From Denitrificimonas caeni (lineage in GTDB: Bacteria; Pseudomonadota; Gammaproteobacteria; Pseudomonadales; Pseudomonadaceae), in contig NZ_CAJHOA010000001.1 in assembly GCF_905120345.1 (NCBI RefSeq), forward strand, positions 62,001-126,000: DNA of 64,000 bases, written 5' to 3'. The notes beneath the pieces were generated by a model. It was not told where the DNA came from, did no database searches, and was given only the letters and a program-made list of their open reading frames with translations. Both the position numbers and the translations under genes were made by a program. Positions 1-9,548 of this stretch are shown here, one piece after another. Within the stretch, counting starts at the first letter, position 1; each line of letters starts with the position of its first letter.

Positions 1-472
1 GTTTGTAGCGGTGGCTGAGCATTTAGCGAAGACGGTATTGATCGTTTTACAACGCTGGCATGAAATTAAAAAACGTTTAAAAGGGCGTATTGATTTATCG
101 ATGGCAGTTGCATTGAATGATATTAAAGCTCAGCTGGCCAGCTTGCTGTATGCAGGTTTTGTCCGTGATACACCAGCGGTTTGGTTGCAAGAGTATCCGC
201 GTTTTTTAAAGGCGATTGAACAACGTTTAGATAAATTACCCAGTCAAGTGCAGCAGGATAGGGTTTGGACTGTCGAGTTAAGCAGCTACTTAGATAAGCT
301 CAACAAGCGTGAAAATAAGCATAAGCAAGAAGGCAAATACGATGAGGCTTTGAGCTTATATCGCTGGATGCTAGAAGAGTATCGAGTGTCACTCTTTGCC
401 CAGCAGCTGGGCACCAAAGTACCCGTGTCGGATAAGCGTCTAAGTAAGCAGTGGAGCTTAGTTGAGGATTAG
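1..472 (+). CDS. hrpA: HrpA ATP-dependent RNA helicase, C-terminal fragment (5' end outside window)
   Basis: The reading frame is open from the left edge, so only about the last 156 residues of a much larger DEAH-box helicase are present. What is visible is the C-terminal DUF3418-type region of HrpA: the end contains FFAQQ-like SLFAQQLGTKVPVSDKRL, and upstream an FxxxTPxxWLxxYPRFLKAIEQRLDKLP stretch typical of the family. HrpA unwinds RNA and rescues stalled ribosomes in E. coli. The GTG at 11 is internal and not a real start. The stop TAG is at 470-472. None of the helicase motifs lie in this window, so the name rests on the C-terminal domain alone. Confidence 0.85.
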   Translation, partial: FVAVAEHLAKTVLIVLQRWHEIKKRLKGRIDLSMAVALNDIKAQLASLLYAGFVRDTPAVWLQEYPRFLKAIEQRLDKLPSQVQQDRVWTVELSSYLDKLNKRENKHKQEGKYDEALSLYRWMLEEYRVSLFAQQLGTKVPVSDKRLSKQWSLVED

Positions 473-797
473 TTTTGCGCCTGTATTCGAGCCCAACTAG
501 GCAAGGGTATAGGCGCAAAAATAAGCAGCTTTTATCGCGAATGACGGCAGCTTGAATACAACAAGCTTAGGCTAATACATCGTTTGTGATGATTTTTCTG
601 TCAGTACAGTACCTTTGCTTAACGACTATTTTAAACCATCATACAGCTATATTGTTTAAAAAAATAATCCTCGAATGTCTAAAACCTTATCTTCTACATA
701 AACCGTTTTAGCAAATAAAATGATTGGCGTTGTGTGAATCTCTATTGTGTTTCTAGCGAGCTATCGCGAGTTGATTGCTCGCGATAGCTCAGCTGAT
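473..797. other. Intergenic region hrpA-alaC, hairpins only
   Basis: No gene is seen. An inverted repeat begins directly after the hrpA stop (arms 473-482 and 511-520, TTTTGCGCCT / AGGCGCAAAA, extendable with wobble pairs); it lacks a T-tract after the stem on the plus strand. The rest is AT-rich without a recognisable promoter. A second perfect hairpin lies at 758-790 and is listed separately. Confidence 0.5.
758..790 (-). terminator. Perfect 13-bp hairpin downstream of alaC
   Basis: Arms 758-770 (GAGCTATCGCGAG) and 778-790 pair perfectly around a 7-base loop, eight bases past the alaC stop. No clear U-tract follows on the minus strand, so it may terminate weakly or stabilise the 3' end of the mRNA. 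Confidence 0.55.
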
Positions 798-2003
798 TTA
801 CTCGAGTAAGCCGTCAGTACGGAACATGGCTTTAATACCACGCAGCGCTTGGCGCGAGCGATCGAGGTTTTCGATCAGAGCAAAGCGTACATAATCATCG
901 CCGTATTCACCAAAACCAATACCTGGTGAGACGCTAATTTTAGCCTCAGCCAGTAATTTTTTAGAAAACTCCAATGAACCTAGGTGTGCATAGGCTTCAG
1001 GAATTTTCGCCCAGATATACATCGAGGCTTTTGGGTTTTCGACCATCCAGCCGATTTCATGTAAACCTTTAACCATAACATTGCGGCGCTGACGGTATTT
1101 CTCAGCAATATCCAGCACGCATTGTTGATCGCCTTCCAGTGCTGCAATCGCAGCCACTTGCAGCGGGGTGAAGGTGCCGTAGTCGTGATAGCTTTTGATT
1201 CGCGCTAAAGCGTTAACCAGTTCGTGGTTGCCCACCATAAAACCAATCCGCCAGCCGGCCATATTGTAACTTTTCGATAAAGTAAAGAACTCCACCGCAA
1301 CATCACGCGCGCCTTCCACTTGCATAATTGAAGGAGCTTTCCAACCGTCATAGACGATATCGGCGTAGGCCAAGTCGTGAATCACAATAATATTGTGCTC
1401 GCGAGCGAGGGCGACCACCCGTTCAAAGAAATCCAGTTCGACACATTGTGCGGTGGGATTAGAGGGAAACCCCAGAATGATCATTTTTGGTTTAGGTATT
1501 GATTCGCGAATCGCTTTCTCCAGTTCCACGAAAAAATCCACGCCGGGAATCAGCGGTACTGAGCGTACTTGTGCACCGGCGATCACTGCGCCGTAGATAT
1601 GAATCGGGTAGCTGGGATTGGGTACCAAGACCATATCGCCTTGATCTAAGGTGGCGAGCATTAAGTGCGCCAGACCTTCTTTCGAGCCAATAGTAACAAT
1701 CGCCTCAGTCTCTGGGTCGAGATCAACCGCATAGCGTTTTTTATACCAGTTGGTAATTGCCCGACGCAGACGCGGAATGCCGCGTGACGTCGAGTAACCA
1801 TGGGTATCTTCGCGTTGTGCGACTTGCACCAGTTTTTCCACGATATGCGGCGGTGTTGCGCCATCGGGATTGCCCATGCTGAAGTCAATAATATCCTCAC
1901 CGCGACGGCGTGCAGCCATCTTTAATTCAGCGGTGATATTGAAAACATATGGTGGCAAGCGATCAATGCGCGAAAAGCGCCGGGGTGGACGAGTGTCAGT
2001 CAT
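798..2003 (-). CDS. alaC: Alanine transaminase AlaC-type (class I/II aminotransferase)
   Basis: A 401-residue fold-type I PLP enzyme. It most resembles the AlaC/YfdZ alanine-pyruvate aminotransferases, which interconvert alanine and 2-oxoglutarate with pyruvate and glutamate in the cytoplasm. Visible landmarks are the SNPTAQ motif near residues 181-186, the cofactor Asp and Tyr in IHDLAYADI (Asp210, Tyr213), the Schiff-base lysine in [12 protein letters not shown] (Lys244) and a substrate-binding Arg in DDYVRFAL near the C-terminus. The N-terminus [14 protein letters not shown] is characteristic of the AlaC group. The ATG at 2003 gives the family's usual length. It stands alone, with a hairpin just after the stop. 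Substrate is inferred from family resemblance. Confidence 0.88.
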   Translation of the reverse strand: MTDTRPPRRFSRIDRLPPYVFNITAELKMAARRRGEDIIDFSMGNPDGATPPHIVEKLVQVAQREDTHGYSTSRGIPRLRRAITNWYKKRYAVDLDPETEAIVTIGSKEGLAHLMLATLDQGDMVLVPNPSYPIHIYGAVIAGAQVRSVPLIPGVDFFVELEKAIRESIPKPKMIILGFPSNPTAQCVELDFFERVVALAREHNIIVIHDLAYADIVYDGWKAPSIMQVEGARDVAVEFFTLSKSYNMAGWRIGFMVGNHELVNALARIKSYHDYGTFTPLQVAAIAALEGDQQCVLDIAEKYRQRRNVMVKGLHEIGWMVENPKASMYIWAKIPEAYAHLGSLEFSKKLLAEAKISVSPGIGFGEYGDDYVRFALIENLDRSRQALRGIKAMFRTDGLLE

Positions 2004-2120
2004 GTAAGCCTCTATAAACGTAAGCGCCCAGAACCGTCTGAGCGACGTCGACTCATGCGTGAGTCAAGCGTACAAAAATACGCTCAGTTGTTATGAAGTT
2101 CAAGTGGGCTGGATAAACCT

Positions 2121-3263
2121 TTAGCGAAAGCGCGGGCCATACGCAGCGACCAGTAATAAAGCAGCCGCCAAAACAGCAAAAGCGGCACTTAGCGAGCTGT
2201 AATGAGCGACTGCGCCCATCATCGCAGGACCGACTAAGACACCCGCAAAACCAATGGTGGTGGCTGCTGTGATGGCAAGGTGGGTGGGCATATGGGTTTG
2301 CTTGCTTAGTGAGGAAATCAGCACGGGCGAGACATTGGCGCAACCTAGACCGCATAGCGCATAACCGACTAGAGCAACTTCCCAATGTGTTGTGATAATG
2401 CTTAATAGAATACCTGCAGAAGCGAGTAAGCCACCACAAACAATAATACGTACACGGCCAAAAAGCTCAACTAAGGCATCGCCTAAAAAGCGACCGATGG
2501 TGACCATCACTGCAAAACTTGCATAACCGAGGCCTGCTTGCGCGGTGGCAATCTGTTTATCTTGGATTAAGAATAAAGCACTCCAATCTAAAATAGCACC
2601 TTCAGCAAGGTAGACAATAAAGCACATTAAGCCGACTAATAAGATCCAGCCGTTGGGCCAAACAAATGCGTCTGTGCTACGCAGAGTGCGCTCGCTTAAA
2701 TAACCTTGGGCGGCATATAGGCTCAGCATTAGCATCAGTAAAACGACTAGCAACGTGCTGATAATAGCGGAGAAGCCTAACATCAGTAGAATAATCATCA
2801 ATGCAGAGCCGAAAATAGTACCAAGGCTAAACATGCCGTGAAAGTTTGACATCATGCGGCGATTGATGCGATTTTCGATACTTAAACCTTGGATGTTAAG
2901 AACAATATCCAGCACGCCAAGGCTGCCACCAAATAAAAATAATGCCAGCCCCAATAGCGACAATGACGTAGCAGTTGCCATTAGCAGTAACGTCGCTAAT
3001 AAAATTAAAGTGGCGGTTAGCAAGCATTGGCGAATATTAAAGCGGCTGGTTAAGACTGCGGATAATGGCATGCAACACAGTGAGCCGACACCGATACATA
3101 GCAGCATCAAGCCAAAGGTGGCGTCGGTCATGGGAATATGTAAACGTACATAAGGTACTAACGGCGCCCAAATTGACAAACCGAGACCGGCGATAAAAAA
3201 GCCAACACGTGAAGCGAGAATATTTAAAATTTGCAAATCGTTACTTTTGTGTGCAGTAAACAT
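2121..3263 (-). CDS. MFS transporter, YbjJ-like
   Basis: A 380-residue protein with about twelve hydrophobic segments arranged as a major facilitator. The second half opens with an acidic motif, YLAEGAILDWSALFL, seen in the YbjJ-type inner-membrane MFS proteins of enterobacteria, and the loop after the eighth segment carries GRFLGDALVELFGR, the repeated MFS loop motif. The substrate is unknown. Start ATG at 3261-3263; the gene is separated by about 120 bp from alaC upstream of which it lies on the same strand, so the two may be transcribed together. Length is slightly short for MFS but no segment seems missing. Confidence 0.75.
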   Translation of the reverse strand: MFTAHKSNDLQILNILASRVGFFIAGLGLSIWAPLVPYVRLHIPMTDATFGLMLLCIGVGSLCCMPLSAVLTSRFNIRQCLLTATLILLATLLLMATATSLSLLGLALFLFGGSLGVLDIVLNIQGLSIENRINRRMMSNFHGMFSLGTIFGSALMIILLMLGFSAIISTLLVVLLMLMLSLYAAQGYLSERTLRSTDAFVWPNGWILLVGLMCFIVYLAEGAILDWSALFLIQDKQIATAQAGLGYASFAVMVTIGRFLGDALVELFGRVRIIVCGGLLASAGILLSIITTHWEVALVGYALCGLGCANVSPVLISSLSKQTHMPTHLAITAATTIGFAGVLVGPAMMGAVAHYSSLSAAFAVLAAALLLVAAYGPRFR

Positions 3264-3497
3264 AGCTGTTCAACTCTTAAAAAAATGGAAGGTTTTTTCT
3301 AAGAGTGCGATTACCACAGGTGCAGTATGCCGTGATCAAAACTGCACAATTGCCAAGCATGCTGCAGAGCGGTAAGTCGATGCATAGTGTTTATCAGTTC
3401 AGTACTTTACATTGCTGGGGACAGAGCAAGAGAAATATAAGTTCGTGGTTTGGAACGTGGTATATTACCTGCAAATTATTGTTTTGTGATGAGTATT

Positions 3498-3803
3498 ATG
3501 AAGTTTATCCACCAGCGTGAGTATTTGAAAGAAGGCGATACTGTTATTATTCAATGCTCGCAAACCTGCAATATCCGTCTGATGAGTGACGCGAATTTTC
3601 GCAGCTTTAAAAATGGCGGCCGCCATACCTACCATGGTGGTGCGTTTGAAGATTTTCCTGCGAAGATTAAAGTGCCCAGTACGGGTTATTGGAATATCAC
3701 TTTAGATACGGTGACTCGCCGTGCTGTCAGCGTCACACGCAAGCCGGCCTTTACTCATAAAATTAAAATCGTTCGTAACAAAGATAATCTGCTACCACGA
3801 TAA
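3498..3803 (+). CDS. DUF1883 domain protein
   Basis: A small 101-residue protein starting MKFIHQREYLKEGD. It matches the DUF1883 family over its whole length: the block NIRLMSDANFRSFKNGG followed by HTYHGGAF and PSTGYWNITLDTV is the family core. In some bacteria this domain is fused to TIR domains; here it is stand-alone. No transmembrane segment or signal peptide is present. The frame is open further upstream (from 3450), but the preceding residues do not belong to the family and the ATG at 3498 fits the conserved N-terminus. Function unknown; it lies between the MFS gene and the ZIP transporter, divergent from the first and convergent with the second. Confidence 0.75.
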   Translation: MKFIHQREYLKEGDTVIIQCSQTCNIRLMSDANFRSFKNGGRHTYHGGAFEDFPAKIKVPSTGYWNITLDTVTRRAVSVTRKPAFTHKIKIVRNKDNLLPR

Positions 3804-3827
3804 ATATCTCTTGTGCGCTGGTTTGTT

Positions 3828-4748
3828 CTAGCCCAGCGCAGTATCCAAAAACATCATCACCGCAAAGCCTGCCATCAGTCCAGATGTTGCTGCGGCTTGG
3901 TAGCCATTGCGGTGAGTTTCTGGAATCACTTCGTGACAAACCACAAAAATCATCGCGCCTGCCGCTAAACCCATACTCAGTGGGTAAGCTAAAGCCAGAC
4001 TACTCGACATAGCAAAACCCAGTATTGCGCCAATCGGCTCCAGCACACCTGTGGCTGTGCCAATTAAAAAAGCTTTAGTGCTGCTTAACCCAGCACTGCG
4101 TAACGCTAAGGCCACAGCAAAGCCTTCAGGGATATCTTGAATAGCGATGGCTAAGGTCAGTGGCAGACCTATTTGCAAGTCGCCGTGGGTAAATGAAATG
4201 CCGATCGCCATACCTTCTGGCAGATTATGCAGGGCAATCGCAAAAACAAATAACCAAATCCCACTAAGACGCTGAAACTCTGCGCCAGACAGGGCTTCGC
4301 TGGCCTGCTCGTGAGGAGTGAAATAGTCTAAACCCAGCATCATTATAGTGCCCAAGCCTAAGCCTAACACCACAATCGCAGCGGCTAAAAAGCGCTGATC
4401 TAAAATCTCTTGTGCTGCTTCAATACCCGGTAAAATTAACGAGAAAGCGCTGGCAGCTAGCATCATCCCTGCGGCAAAGCCCAGTAGACTGTCTTGCGTG
4501 CGTACGCTAATACCGTGAGTAAAGAAAATCAGTAGGGCGCCGACTGTTGTCGCAATCAAGCCAGCCATGCCACCGCTAATAGCATAGTGAAAGTTATCAA
4601 GGTGTAAGCCCTGATAGGTTGTGATCAGTAATAATATCAAAACCAATAGCAAACAGCCGGCAAAACTTAGAGCGAGCCAAGGTCGGTTGCGGGCTTGTGC
4701 TTGCCATGCTCGGAAGAGTTCTTGCTGTGCTTTATCAGTTGTCGCCAT
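3828..4748 (-). CDS. ZIP family divalent metal transporter
   Basis: A 306-residue inner-membrane transporter of the ZIP (zinc/iron permease) family, GufA-like subgroup. It has about eight hydrophobic segments; the metal path motifs are HNLPEGMAIG in the fourth ZIP helix and QDIPEGFAVALALR in the fifth, plus CHEVIPETHRNG later. ZIP proteins bring zinc, iron or manganese into the cytoplasm; which metal is used cannot be told here. An upstream in-frame GTG at 4757 is possible, but the ATG at 4748 sits 8 bases after AGAGG and is preferred. The N-terminal ~35 residues before the first membrane segment are longer than in many homologs. Confidence 0.88.
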   Translation of the reverse strand: MATTDKAQQELFRAWQAQARNRPWLALSFAGCLLLVLILLLITTYQGLHLDNFHYAISGGMAGLIATTVGALLIFFTHGISVRTQDSLLGFAAGMMLAASAFSLILPGIEAAQEILDQRFLAAAIVVLGLGLGTIMMLGLDYFTPHEQASEALSGAEFQRLSGIWLFVFAIALHNLPEGMAIGISFTHGDLQIGLPLTLAIAIQDIPEGFAVALALRSAGLSSTKAFLIGTATGVLEPIGAILGFAMSSSLALAYPLSMGLAAGAMIFVVCHEVIPETHRNGYQAAATSGLMAGFAVMMFLDTALG

Positions 4749-4852
4749 TGTCGCCACCTCTTAAACAGAGCTTGAGTGTACGAAACTGCACGCTGATAGA
4801 ACAGAGGGTCAAGCCAGTATTGAGTGGGGATAGCGCTGGAAAATGCGTATAA

Positions 4853-4881
4853 ATAAAAATGCCCCGCACGAGGCGGGGCAT
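4853..4881 (-). terminator. Rho-independent terminator of acnB
   Basis: Arms 4859-4867 (ATGCCCCGC) and 4873-4881 form a GC-rich 9-bp stem with a 5-base loop, followed on the minus strand by a T-run (complement of the A-run at 4853-4858). It lies 24 bases past the acnB stop. Confidence 0.9.
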
Positions 4882-4904
4882 TCAGTGTTGCAAACGACGC
4901 TAAA

Positions 4905-7514
4905 TTACACGGCTAATACAGGAATTGACGCTTTCGCGGCAGCTTCTTTGTAAGAGGCAATTTCGTCGAAGCTGAGGTAGCGATACACATCGCTCGCCAT
5001 GCTGTCGATGTCTTTCGCGTACACCATGTACTCTTCAACCGTTGGTAATTTACCAATGATAGAGGCGACTGATGCAAGCTCAGCAGATGCCAAGAATACA
5101 TCAGTGTTATCACCTAAACGGTTCGGGAAGTTACGCGTAGAAGTCGACACGACAGTCGCGCCTGTTTCAACACGTGCTTGGTTACCCATGCACAGTGAGC
5201 AGCCTGGCATTTCCATGCGCGCGCCTGCTTTGTTGAAGATGTCGTAGTAACCTTCTTCGGTCAGTTGGTACTGATCCATACGGGTTGGTGGTGCTAACCA
5301 CAGACGTGTTGGCATAGTGCCTTCAACTTTCTGTAGCAGTTTACCTGCCGCGCGGAAGTGACCGATGTTAGTCATGCACGAACCGATGAACACTTCGTCA
5401 ATTTTACGGCCTTGAACGTCAGACAGTAAACGAGCATCGTCTGGGTCGTTTGGTGCGCAAAGGATAGGCTCTTTAATGTCAGCCATATCGATTTCGATGA
5501 TGGTTGCGTACTCAGCATCAGCATCAGCTGTTAACAGCTCAGGCTTGGCTAACCATGCCTCCATCGCTTGTGCACGACGCTCAATAGTACGTGCGTCACC
5601 GTAACCTTCACCAATCATCCAACGTAGCAGGGTGATGTTGGATTTCAGGTATTCAGCAATCACGTCTTCTGGCAGTTTGATGGTGCAACCTGCAGCAGAA
5701 CGCTCAGCAGAAGCGTCAGATAATTCAAACGCTTGCTCAACAGTTAGGCCGGTCAGACCTTCGATTTCAAGAATACGGCCAGAGAAGATGTTCTTCTTGC
5801 CTTTTTTCTCAACGGTCAGGTGACCTTCTTTAATGGCGTAGTAAGGAATCGCATGAACAAGGTCACGTAAAGTGATACCTGGGTTCATTTTACCTTTAAA
5901 ACGAACCAGTACTGATTCAGGCATATCCAATGGCATTACACCAGTGGCTGCGGCGAAGGCAACTAGACCTGAACCTGCTGGGAAAGAAATACCCATTGGG
6001 AAACGGGTGTGTGAGTCACCACCGGTACCAACGGTGTCAGGCAGCAACATACGGTTCAACCAGCTGTGGATGATACCGTCGCCTGGACGCAGTGATACAC
6101 CACCACGGTTCATGATGAAGTCAGGCAATGTGTGGTGGGTAATTTCGTCAATTGGTTTTGGGTAGGCTGCAGTGTGGCAGAACGACTGCATCACGAGGTC
6201 AGCAGAGAAGCCCAAGCACGCCAAGTCTTTCAACTCGTCACGGGTCATAGGACCAGTAGTGTCTTGTGAACCAACAGTGGTCATTTTCGGCTCACAGTAA
6301 GTGCCAGGGCGTACACCTTGACCTTCTGCTAAACCACACGCGCGACCCACCATTTTCTGCGCTAAGGTGAAACCTTTACCGCTATCAGCTGGAGCAACAG
6401 GGGTTTTGAACAAATCTGCTGGGCCCATGCCAAGTTCAGCACGTGCTTTGTCAGTTAAACCACGGCCAATGATCAATGGAATACGGCCACCGGCACGTAC
6501 TTCATCAAGCAGAACGTCAGTTTTCAATTCAAAAGTAGTCACAACTTCATTGTTGTCGTGACGACGTACTTCACCTTTGTATGGATAAACGTCAATCACG
6601 TCGCCCATGTTAAGGTCTGTGCAATCAAATTCGATTGGCAGAGCGCCCGCATCTTCCATGGTGTTGTAGAAGATTGGTGCAATCTTAGTACCGAAGCAGA
6701 AACCGCCAGCGCGCTTGTTAGGTACGTTCGGGATATCGTCACCGAAGAACCACAGCACAGAGTTGGTGGCTGATTTACGTGAAGAACCGGTACCCACAAC
6801 ATCACCAACGTAGGCAACTGGGAAGCCTTGAGCTTTCAGTGCTTCCATTTGCTTGATTGGGCCGACTGAACCTGCAACGTCTGGATTAATACCATCACGC
6901 TCCATTTTCAGCATCGCTAATGCGTGCAAAGGAATGTCTGGACGTGACCATGCATCAGGTGCAGGTGACAGGTCATCAGTGTTGGTTTCACCAGTGACTT
7001 TGAACACGCTTAAAGTGATTTTTTCTTCTAGCGCTGGGCGGGCTTTGAACCACTCGCCGTCAGCCCATGATTGCATCACTGCTTTAGCATTGGCATTGCC
7101 TGCTTTAGCTTTTTCAGCAACGTCATGGAACGCGTCAAACATCAGCAGAGTGTGTTTCAGTTCAGCGGCTGCTAATTCAGATAACTCCGCGTTGTCTAAT
7201 AAAGCAACCAGAGTTTCAATGTTGTAGCCACCTTGCATGGTGCCCAACAATTTAACAGCTTGTGCTTTATCGATTAGCGGTGAAGTGGCTTCACCGTTGG
7301 CAATGGCTGTTAAGAAACCTGCTTTAACATAAGCGGCTTCGTCAACACCAGCAGGAACGCGATCAGTGATCAGTTCTAATAGGAAAGCTTCTTCACCAGC
7401 AGGTGGGTTTTTCAGTAACTCAACTAAACCAGTGGTTTGTTCGCTAGTCAGTGGCTGCGGGACAATGCCCTGTTCAGCGCGTTCTGCTACGTGTTTGCGG
7501 TAGGCTTCAAGCAC
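4905..7514 (-). CDS. acnB: Aconitate hydratase B
   Basis: An 869-residue bifunctional aconitase B (citrate-isocitrate isomerase, also 2-methylisocitrate dehydratase in the family), acting in the TCA cycle and glyoxylate shunt. It has the AcnB order: N-terminal HEAT-like domain, swivelling domain 4 around residues 165-370, then the catalytic domains. The three [4Fe-4S] ligands are visible: Cys713 in [10 protein letters not shown], Cys772 and Cys775 in GCSLCMGN. The length fits the ~865-residue family norm. The start codon is GTG, preceded by GAGGA about ten bases upstream. In E. coli AcnB without its cluster binds mRNA and regulates translation; whether that occurs here is not visible. Partners icd and aceA are in the same window but not linked to it. 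Confidence 0.97.
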   Translation of the reverse strand: MLEAYRKHVAERAEQGIVPQPLTSEQTTGLVELLKNPPAGEEAFLLELITDRVPAGVDEAAYVKAGFLTAIANGEATSPLIDKAQAVKLLGTMQGGYNIETLVALLDNAELSELAAAELKHTLLMFDAFHDVAEKAKAGNANAKAVMQSWADGEWFKARPALEEKITLSVFKVTGETNTDDLSPAPDAWSRPDIPLHALAMLKMERDGINPDVAGSVGPIKQMEALKAQGFPVAYVGDVVGTGSSRKSATNSVLWFFGDDIPNVPNKRAGGFCFGTKIAPIFYNTMEDAGALPIEFDCTDLNMGDVIDVYPYKGEVRRHDNNEVVTTFELKTDVLLDEVRAGGRIPLIIGRGLTDKARAELGMGPADLFKTPVAPADSGKGFTLAQKMVGRACGLAEGQGVRPGTYCEPKMTTVGSQDTTGPMTRDELKDLACLGFSADLVMQSFCHTAAYPKPIDEITHHTLPDFIMNRGGVSLRPGDGIIHSWLNRMLLPDTVGTGGDSHTRFPMGISFPAGSGLVAFAAATGVMPLDMPESVLVRFKGKMNPGITLRDLVHAIPYYAIKEGHLTVEKKGKKNIFSGRILEIEGLTGLTVEQAFELSDASAERSAAGCTIKLPEDVIAEYLKSNITLLRWMIGEGYGDARTIERRAQAMEAWLAKPELLTADADAEYATIIEIDMADIKEPILCAPNDPDDARLLSDVQGRKIDEVFIGSCMTNIGHFRAAGKLLQKVEGTMPTRLWLAPPTRMDQYQLTEEGYYDIFNKAGARMEMPGCSLCMGNQARVETGATVVSTSTRNFPNRLGDNTDVFLASAELASVASIIGKLPTVEEYMVYAKDIDSMASDVYRYLSFDEIASYKEAAAKASIPVLAV

Positions 7515-7888
7515 AGTATTATATCCTCATCATTGGCCCCCAAACAGGAAGGGGCGCTTATCCAGAAGCTGTTTTCAAAGTGTTGCAGGCACGCGTAATC
7601 AGACTAGTGCTGAGTTTTTATCATTACTATTTACGCTGCAGCGGTAAGAGTAAAACTCTACACGCTTTGAAAACAGCCTCGATTTTGGACGTGAACGCCT
7701 AAAATGGCGGCCTTATTCTAAGCCACAAGCGCTAAAAAGTTAAGAGGCATTCATGGTTTTACATGGGGTTTTATATGTTAGACCATGGGCTAACATCATT
7801 TTTACGTTATTTAGTCAGCTATCGTGCTAAGGCGTGCAGATAATAAAGAGCCGTTCAAAAATACTTTGAACGGCTCTTGGATCACTGC
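7515..7888. other. Intergenic region acnB-usp with long inverted repeat
   Basis: No gene is seen. It must hold the acnB promoter (minus strand). It contains two 16-base arms that are inverted copies with one mismatch, 7568-7583 and 7662-7677 (GCTGTTTTCAAAGTGT versus the complement of ACGCTTTGAAAACAGC), and inside them a small hairpin AGAGT-AAA-ACTCT at 7647-7659. The usp terminator occupies 7846-7878. Confidence 0.5.
7846..7878 (-). terminator. Terminator hairpin of the universal stress protein gene
   Basis: A perfect 14-bp stem (arms 7846-7859 and 7865-7878, AAGAGCCGTTCAAA and complement) with a 5-base loop, ten bases past the usp stop, followed by a short AT-rich stretch on the minus strand. 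Confidence 0.8.
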
Positions 7889-8749
7889 TTAACCTTCAAG
7901 CTGGCTTTCTAGGTGCCGCATAACGTGTTCTGGTTTCAACACCAGTACATCGGTTTCAACAGCATCGAGAACCACTTCAGCTGTATTGCCAATCAGTGCG
8001 CCGGATAAACCGGTGCGTGCCACAGTACCAATCACAGTGACGACGGCATCCAGCTCTTTAGCCATTTCTGGAATCAAAACGTCGGCAGGTCCTTCTTTGA
8101 TATGCATTTGACCCTCTTCCAGTTCAAACTCTTTAACAAAGTTTGCACATTCTTCGCGGTAGCGCGCTTCGATGGTTTCGCGCAGCTGGAAAGTTGGATC
8201 AGAGGCCGACAACATCGGTGATGGATGTGCAGTAAAGACATGCAGGGTTGCTTTGGCGATGGACGCCACTTCAAAAGCATTACTGATTAAGCTGGCGTGT
8301 AGCGCTTTGTGTTCCGCGCTGCTATTACCCACATCGACTGCCACTAGAACAGTGCCTTCAGTCCAAGGACGGTTGGTTTTTGCGATCAGTACTGGGCTAG
8401 GGCAATAACGCAGTAACTTCCAGTCATCTGGGGTGAGCAATGCACGCTTAAGTGGATTCTCAGGGAAGTGTTGTTTAACCACTAAGCCACAGCTTTCAGC
8501 TTGTTGAACTTGAATAATGGTTTCATGAAAGGTTTGGTGCCACGCTTGCTGAGTAGTGACATCGTAGCCGTCCTCTTCTAGCTCGCGCGCTGCGTCGGCT
8601 AAGTATTGGCTGTGCTCGCCGCGCTTGTCACAAACCAGTAAATGCAGGCGTGAGTGAGTCACTCCGGCAATTAACTTGGCACGTTTTAGTGCTAACCCTT
8701 CTGGTTGGTTGGGGGTCATAACCACCAAGATGCTACGGATGGCTTGCAT
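7889..8749 (-). CDS. Tandem universal stress protein (UspE-like)
   Basis: A 286-residue soluble protein made of two Usp domains. The first (about 1-135) is degenerate; the second (about 140-280) keeps the ATP-binding signature: GTVARTGLSGALIGNTAEVV, the G-x2-G-x9-G-S/T type loop. The arrangement is that of UspE. Such proteins help survival in stress and stationary or anaerobic phases; in Pseudomonas several are induced by Anr when oxygen is low. In agreement, a perfect Anr/FNR site lies 72 bases upstream of the start (8821-8834). ATG at 8749 follows a good ribosome site GGGAGAGA. Monocistronic, with its own terminator. Confidence 0.87.
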   Translation of the reverse strand: MQAIRSILVVMTPNQPEGLALKRAKLIAGVTHSRLHLLVCDKRGEHSQYLADAARELEEDGYDVTTQQAWHQTFHETIIQVQQAESCGLVVKQHFPENPLKRALLTPDDWKLLRYCPSPVLIAKTNRPWTEGTVLVAVDVGNSSAEHKALHASLISNAFEVASIAKATLHVFTAHPSPMLSASDPTFQLRETIEARYREECANFVKEFELEEGQMHIKEGPADVLIPEMAKELDAVVTVIGTVARTGLSGALIGNTAEVVLDAVETDVLVLKPEHVMRHLESQLEG

Positions 8750-8820
8750 GTGTCTCTCCCTGTTTTTTAGAATATAAAACCTGTCTTGATTAGCATGACA
8801 GCTTTATTTGCTGGCTGGTA

Positions 8821-8834
8821 TTGATACCTATCAA
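8821..8834. promoter_or_regulatory. Anr/FNR box between usp and miaE
   Basis: TTGATACCTATCAA matches the Anr/FNR consensus TTGAT-N4-ATCAA perfectly. It lies about midway between two divergent starts: 72 bases from usp (minus) and 73 from miaE (plus). On the plus strand a TATAAT at 8867-8872 could be the miaE -10. Which gene it controls, and in which direction, is inference; usp induction fits known Anr targets. Confidence 0.75.
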
Positions 8835-8906
8835 CGAACAAGACTGGCTGTTCTAGTGGTGCTCCGTATAATAGAGCACAATCATCACAGCCTTTAGTAC
8901 TTGTCT

Positions 8907-9548
8907 ATGTTAATACCTGAAATTGAAGCTTTTTTACAGTGCCAAACACCACAAAGTTGGATTGAGTGTGCGCTCGAACACCCTGAAGAGCTATTGCTTG
9001 ATCACGCCAATTGCGAGAAGAAGGCCGCGGGCACAGCGTTAAGTCTGATGTTTCGTTATGCTGAGCGTGAAGAGTTACAACAGTATCTATCGCGTTTAGC
9101 GCGCGAGGAGTTGCGTCATTTTGAGCAAGTGACGGCCATTATGAAAAAACGCGGTATGCGTTATCGTCAGCTCAGTCCTTCCAGCTATGCGCAGCGCTTG
9201 CACAAACACATTGCCAGTCAAGAGCCTGCTAAGTTAATCGATAACTTGATTGTCTTAGCTTTTATTGAAGCGCGATCCTGCGAGCGTTTTTACCGTTTAG
9301 CACCGTATTTAGATGAGGAGTTGGGCCGCTTTTATAGCTCGCTATTAAAGTCGGAATCACGGCATTTTGAGGGCTATTTGCGTATGGCGCAGCTCTACGC
9401 TAAGCACTCTATTGAAGAGCGTATCGCGTTTTTTGCTAACGTCGAGCGTGAAGCGATTTTAACTGAGGATACGGTGTTTAGGTTTCATAGTGGCGTGCCT
9501 AAGCTGTTGGGCGACCCTAGACCTTTGACGAGTACAGCGGGCGCTTAA
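8907..9548 (+). CDS. miaE: tRNA 2-methylthio-N6-isopentenyl adenosine-37 hydroxylase MiaE
   Basis: A 213-residue non-haem diiron monooxygenase. It hydroxylates ms2i6A at position 37 of tRNAs reading UNN codons, using molecular oxygen. The diiron ligands are visible as Glu in [13 protein letters not shown], the ExxH in REELRHFEQ, Glu in [10 protein letters not shown] and the second ExxH in ESRHFEGYL. The ATG at 8907 ([10 protein letters not shown]) matches the family N-terminus; a TTG two codons earlier is less likely. No strong ribosome site precedes it. Its stop overlaps by four bases the end of the convergent lpxH. The nearby Anr box is notable because the enzyme needs oxygen. Confidence 0.92.
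   Translation: MLIPEIEAFLQCQTPQSWIECALEHPEELLLDHANCEKKAAGTALSLMFRYAEREELQQYLSRLAREELRHFEQVTAIMKKRGMRYRQLSPSSYAQRLHKHIASQEPAKLIDNLIVLAFIEARSCERFYRLAPYLDEELGRFYSSLLKSESRHFEGYLRMAQLYAKHSIEERIAFFANVEREAILTEDTVFRFHSGVPKLLGDPRPLTSTAGA

Noticed and set aside
2053..2439. A 128-codon minus-strand frame
   Set aside because: It overlaps the end of the MFS gene in another frame and has a His/Cys-rich composition typical of a shadow frame.
3305..3520. A 71-codon open frame before the DUF1883 gene
   Set aside because: No family resemblance, overlaps the DUF1883 start in another frame, and covers the promoter area.
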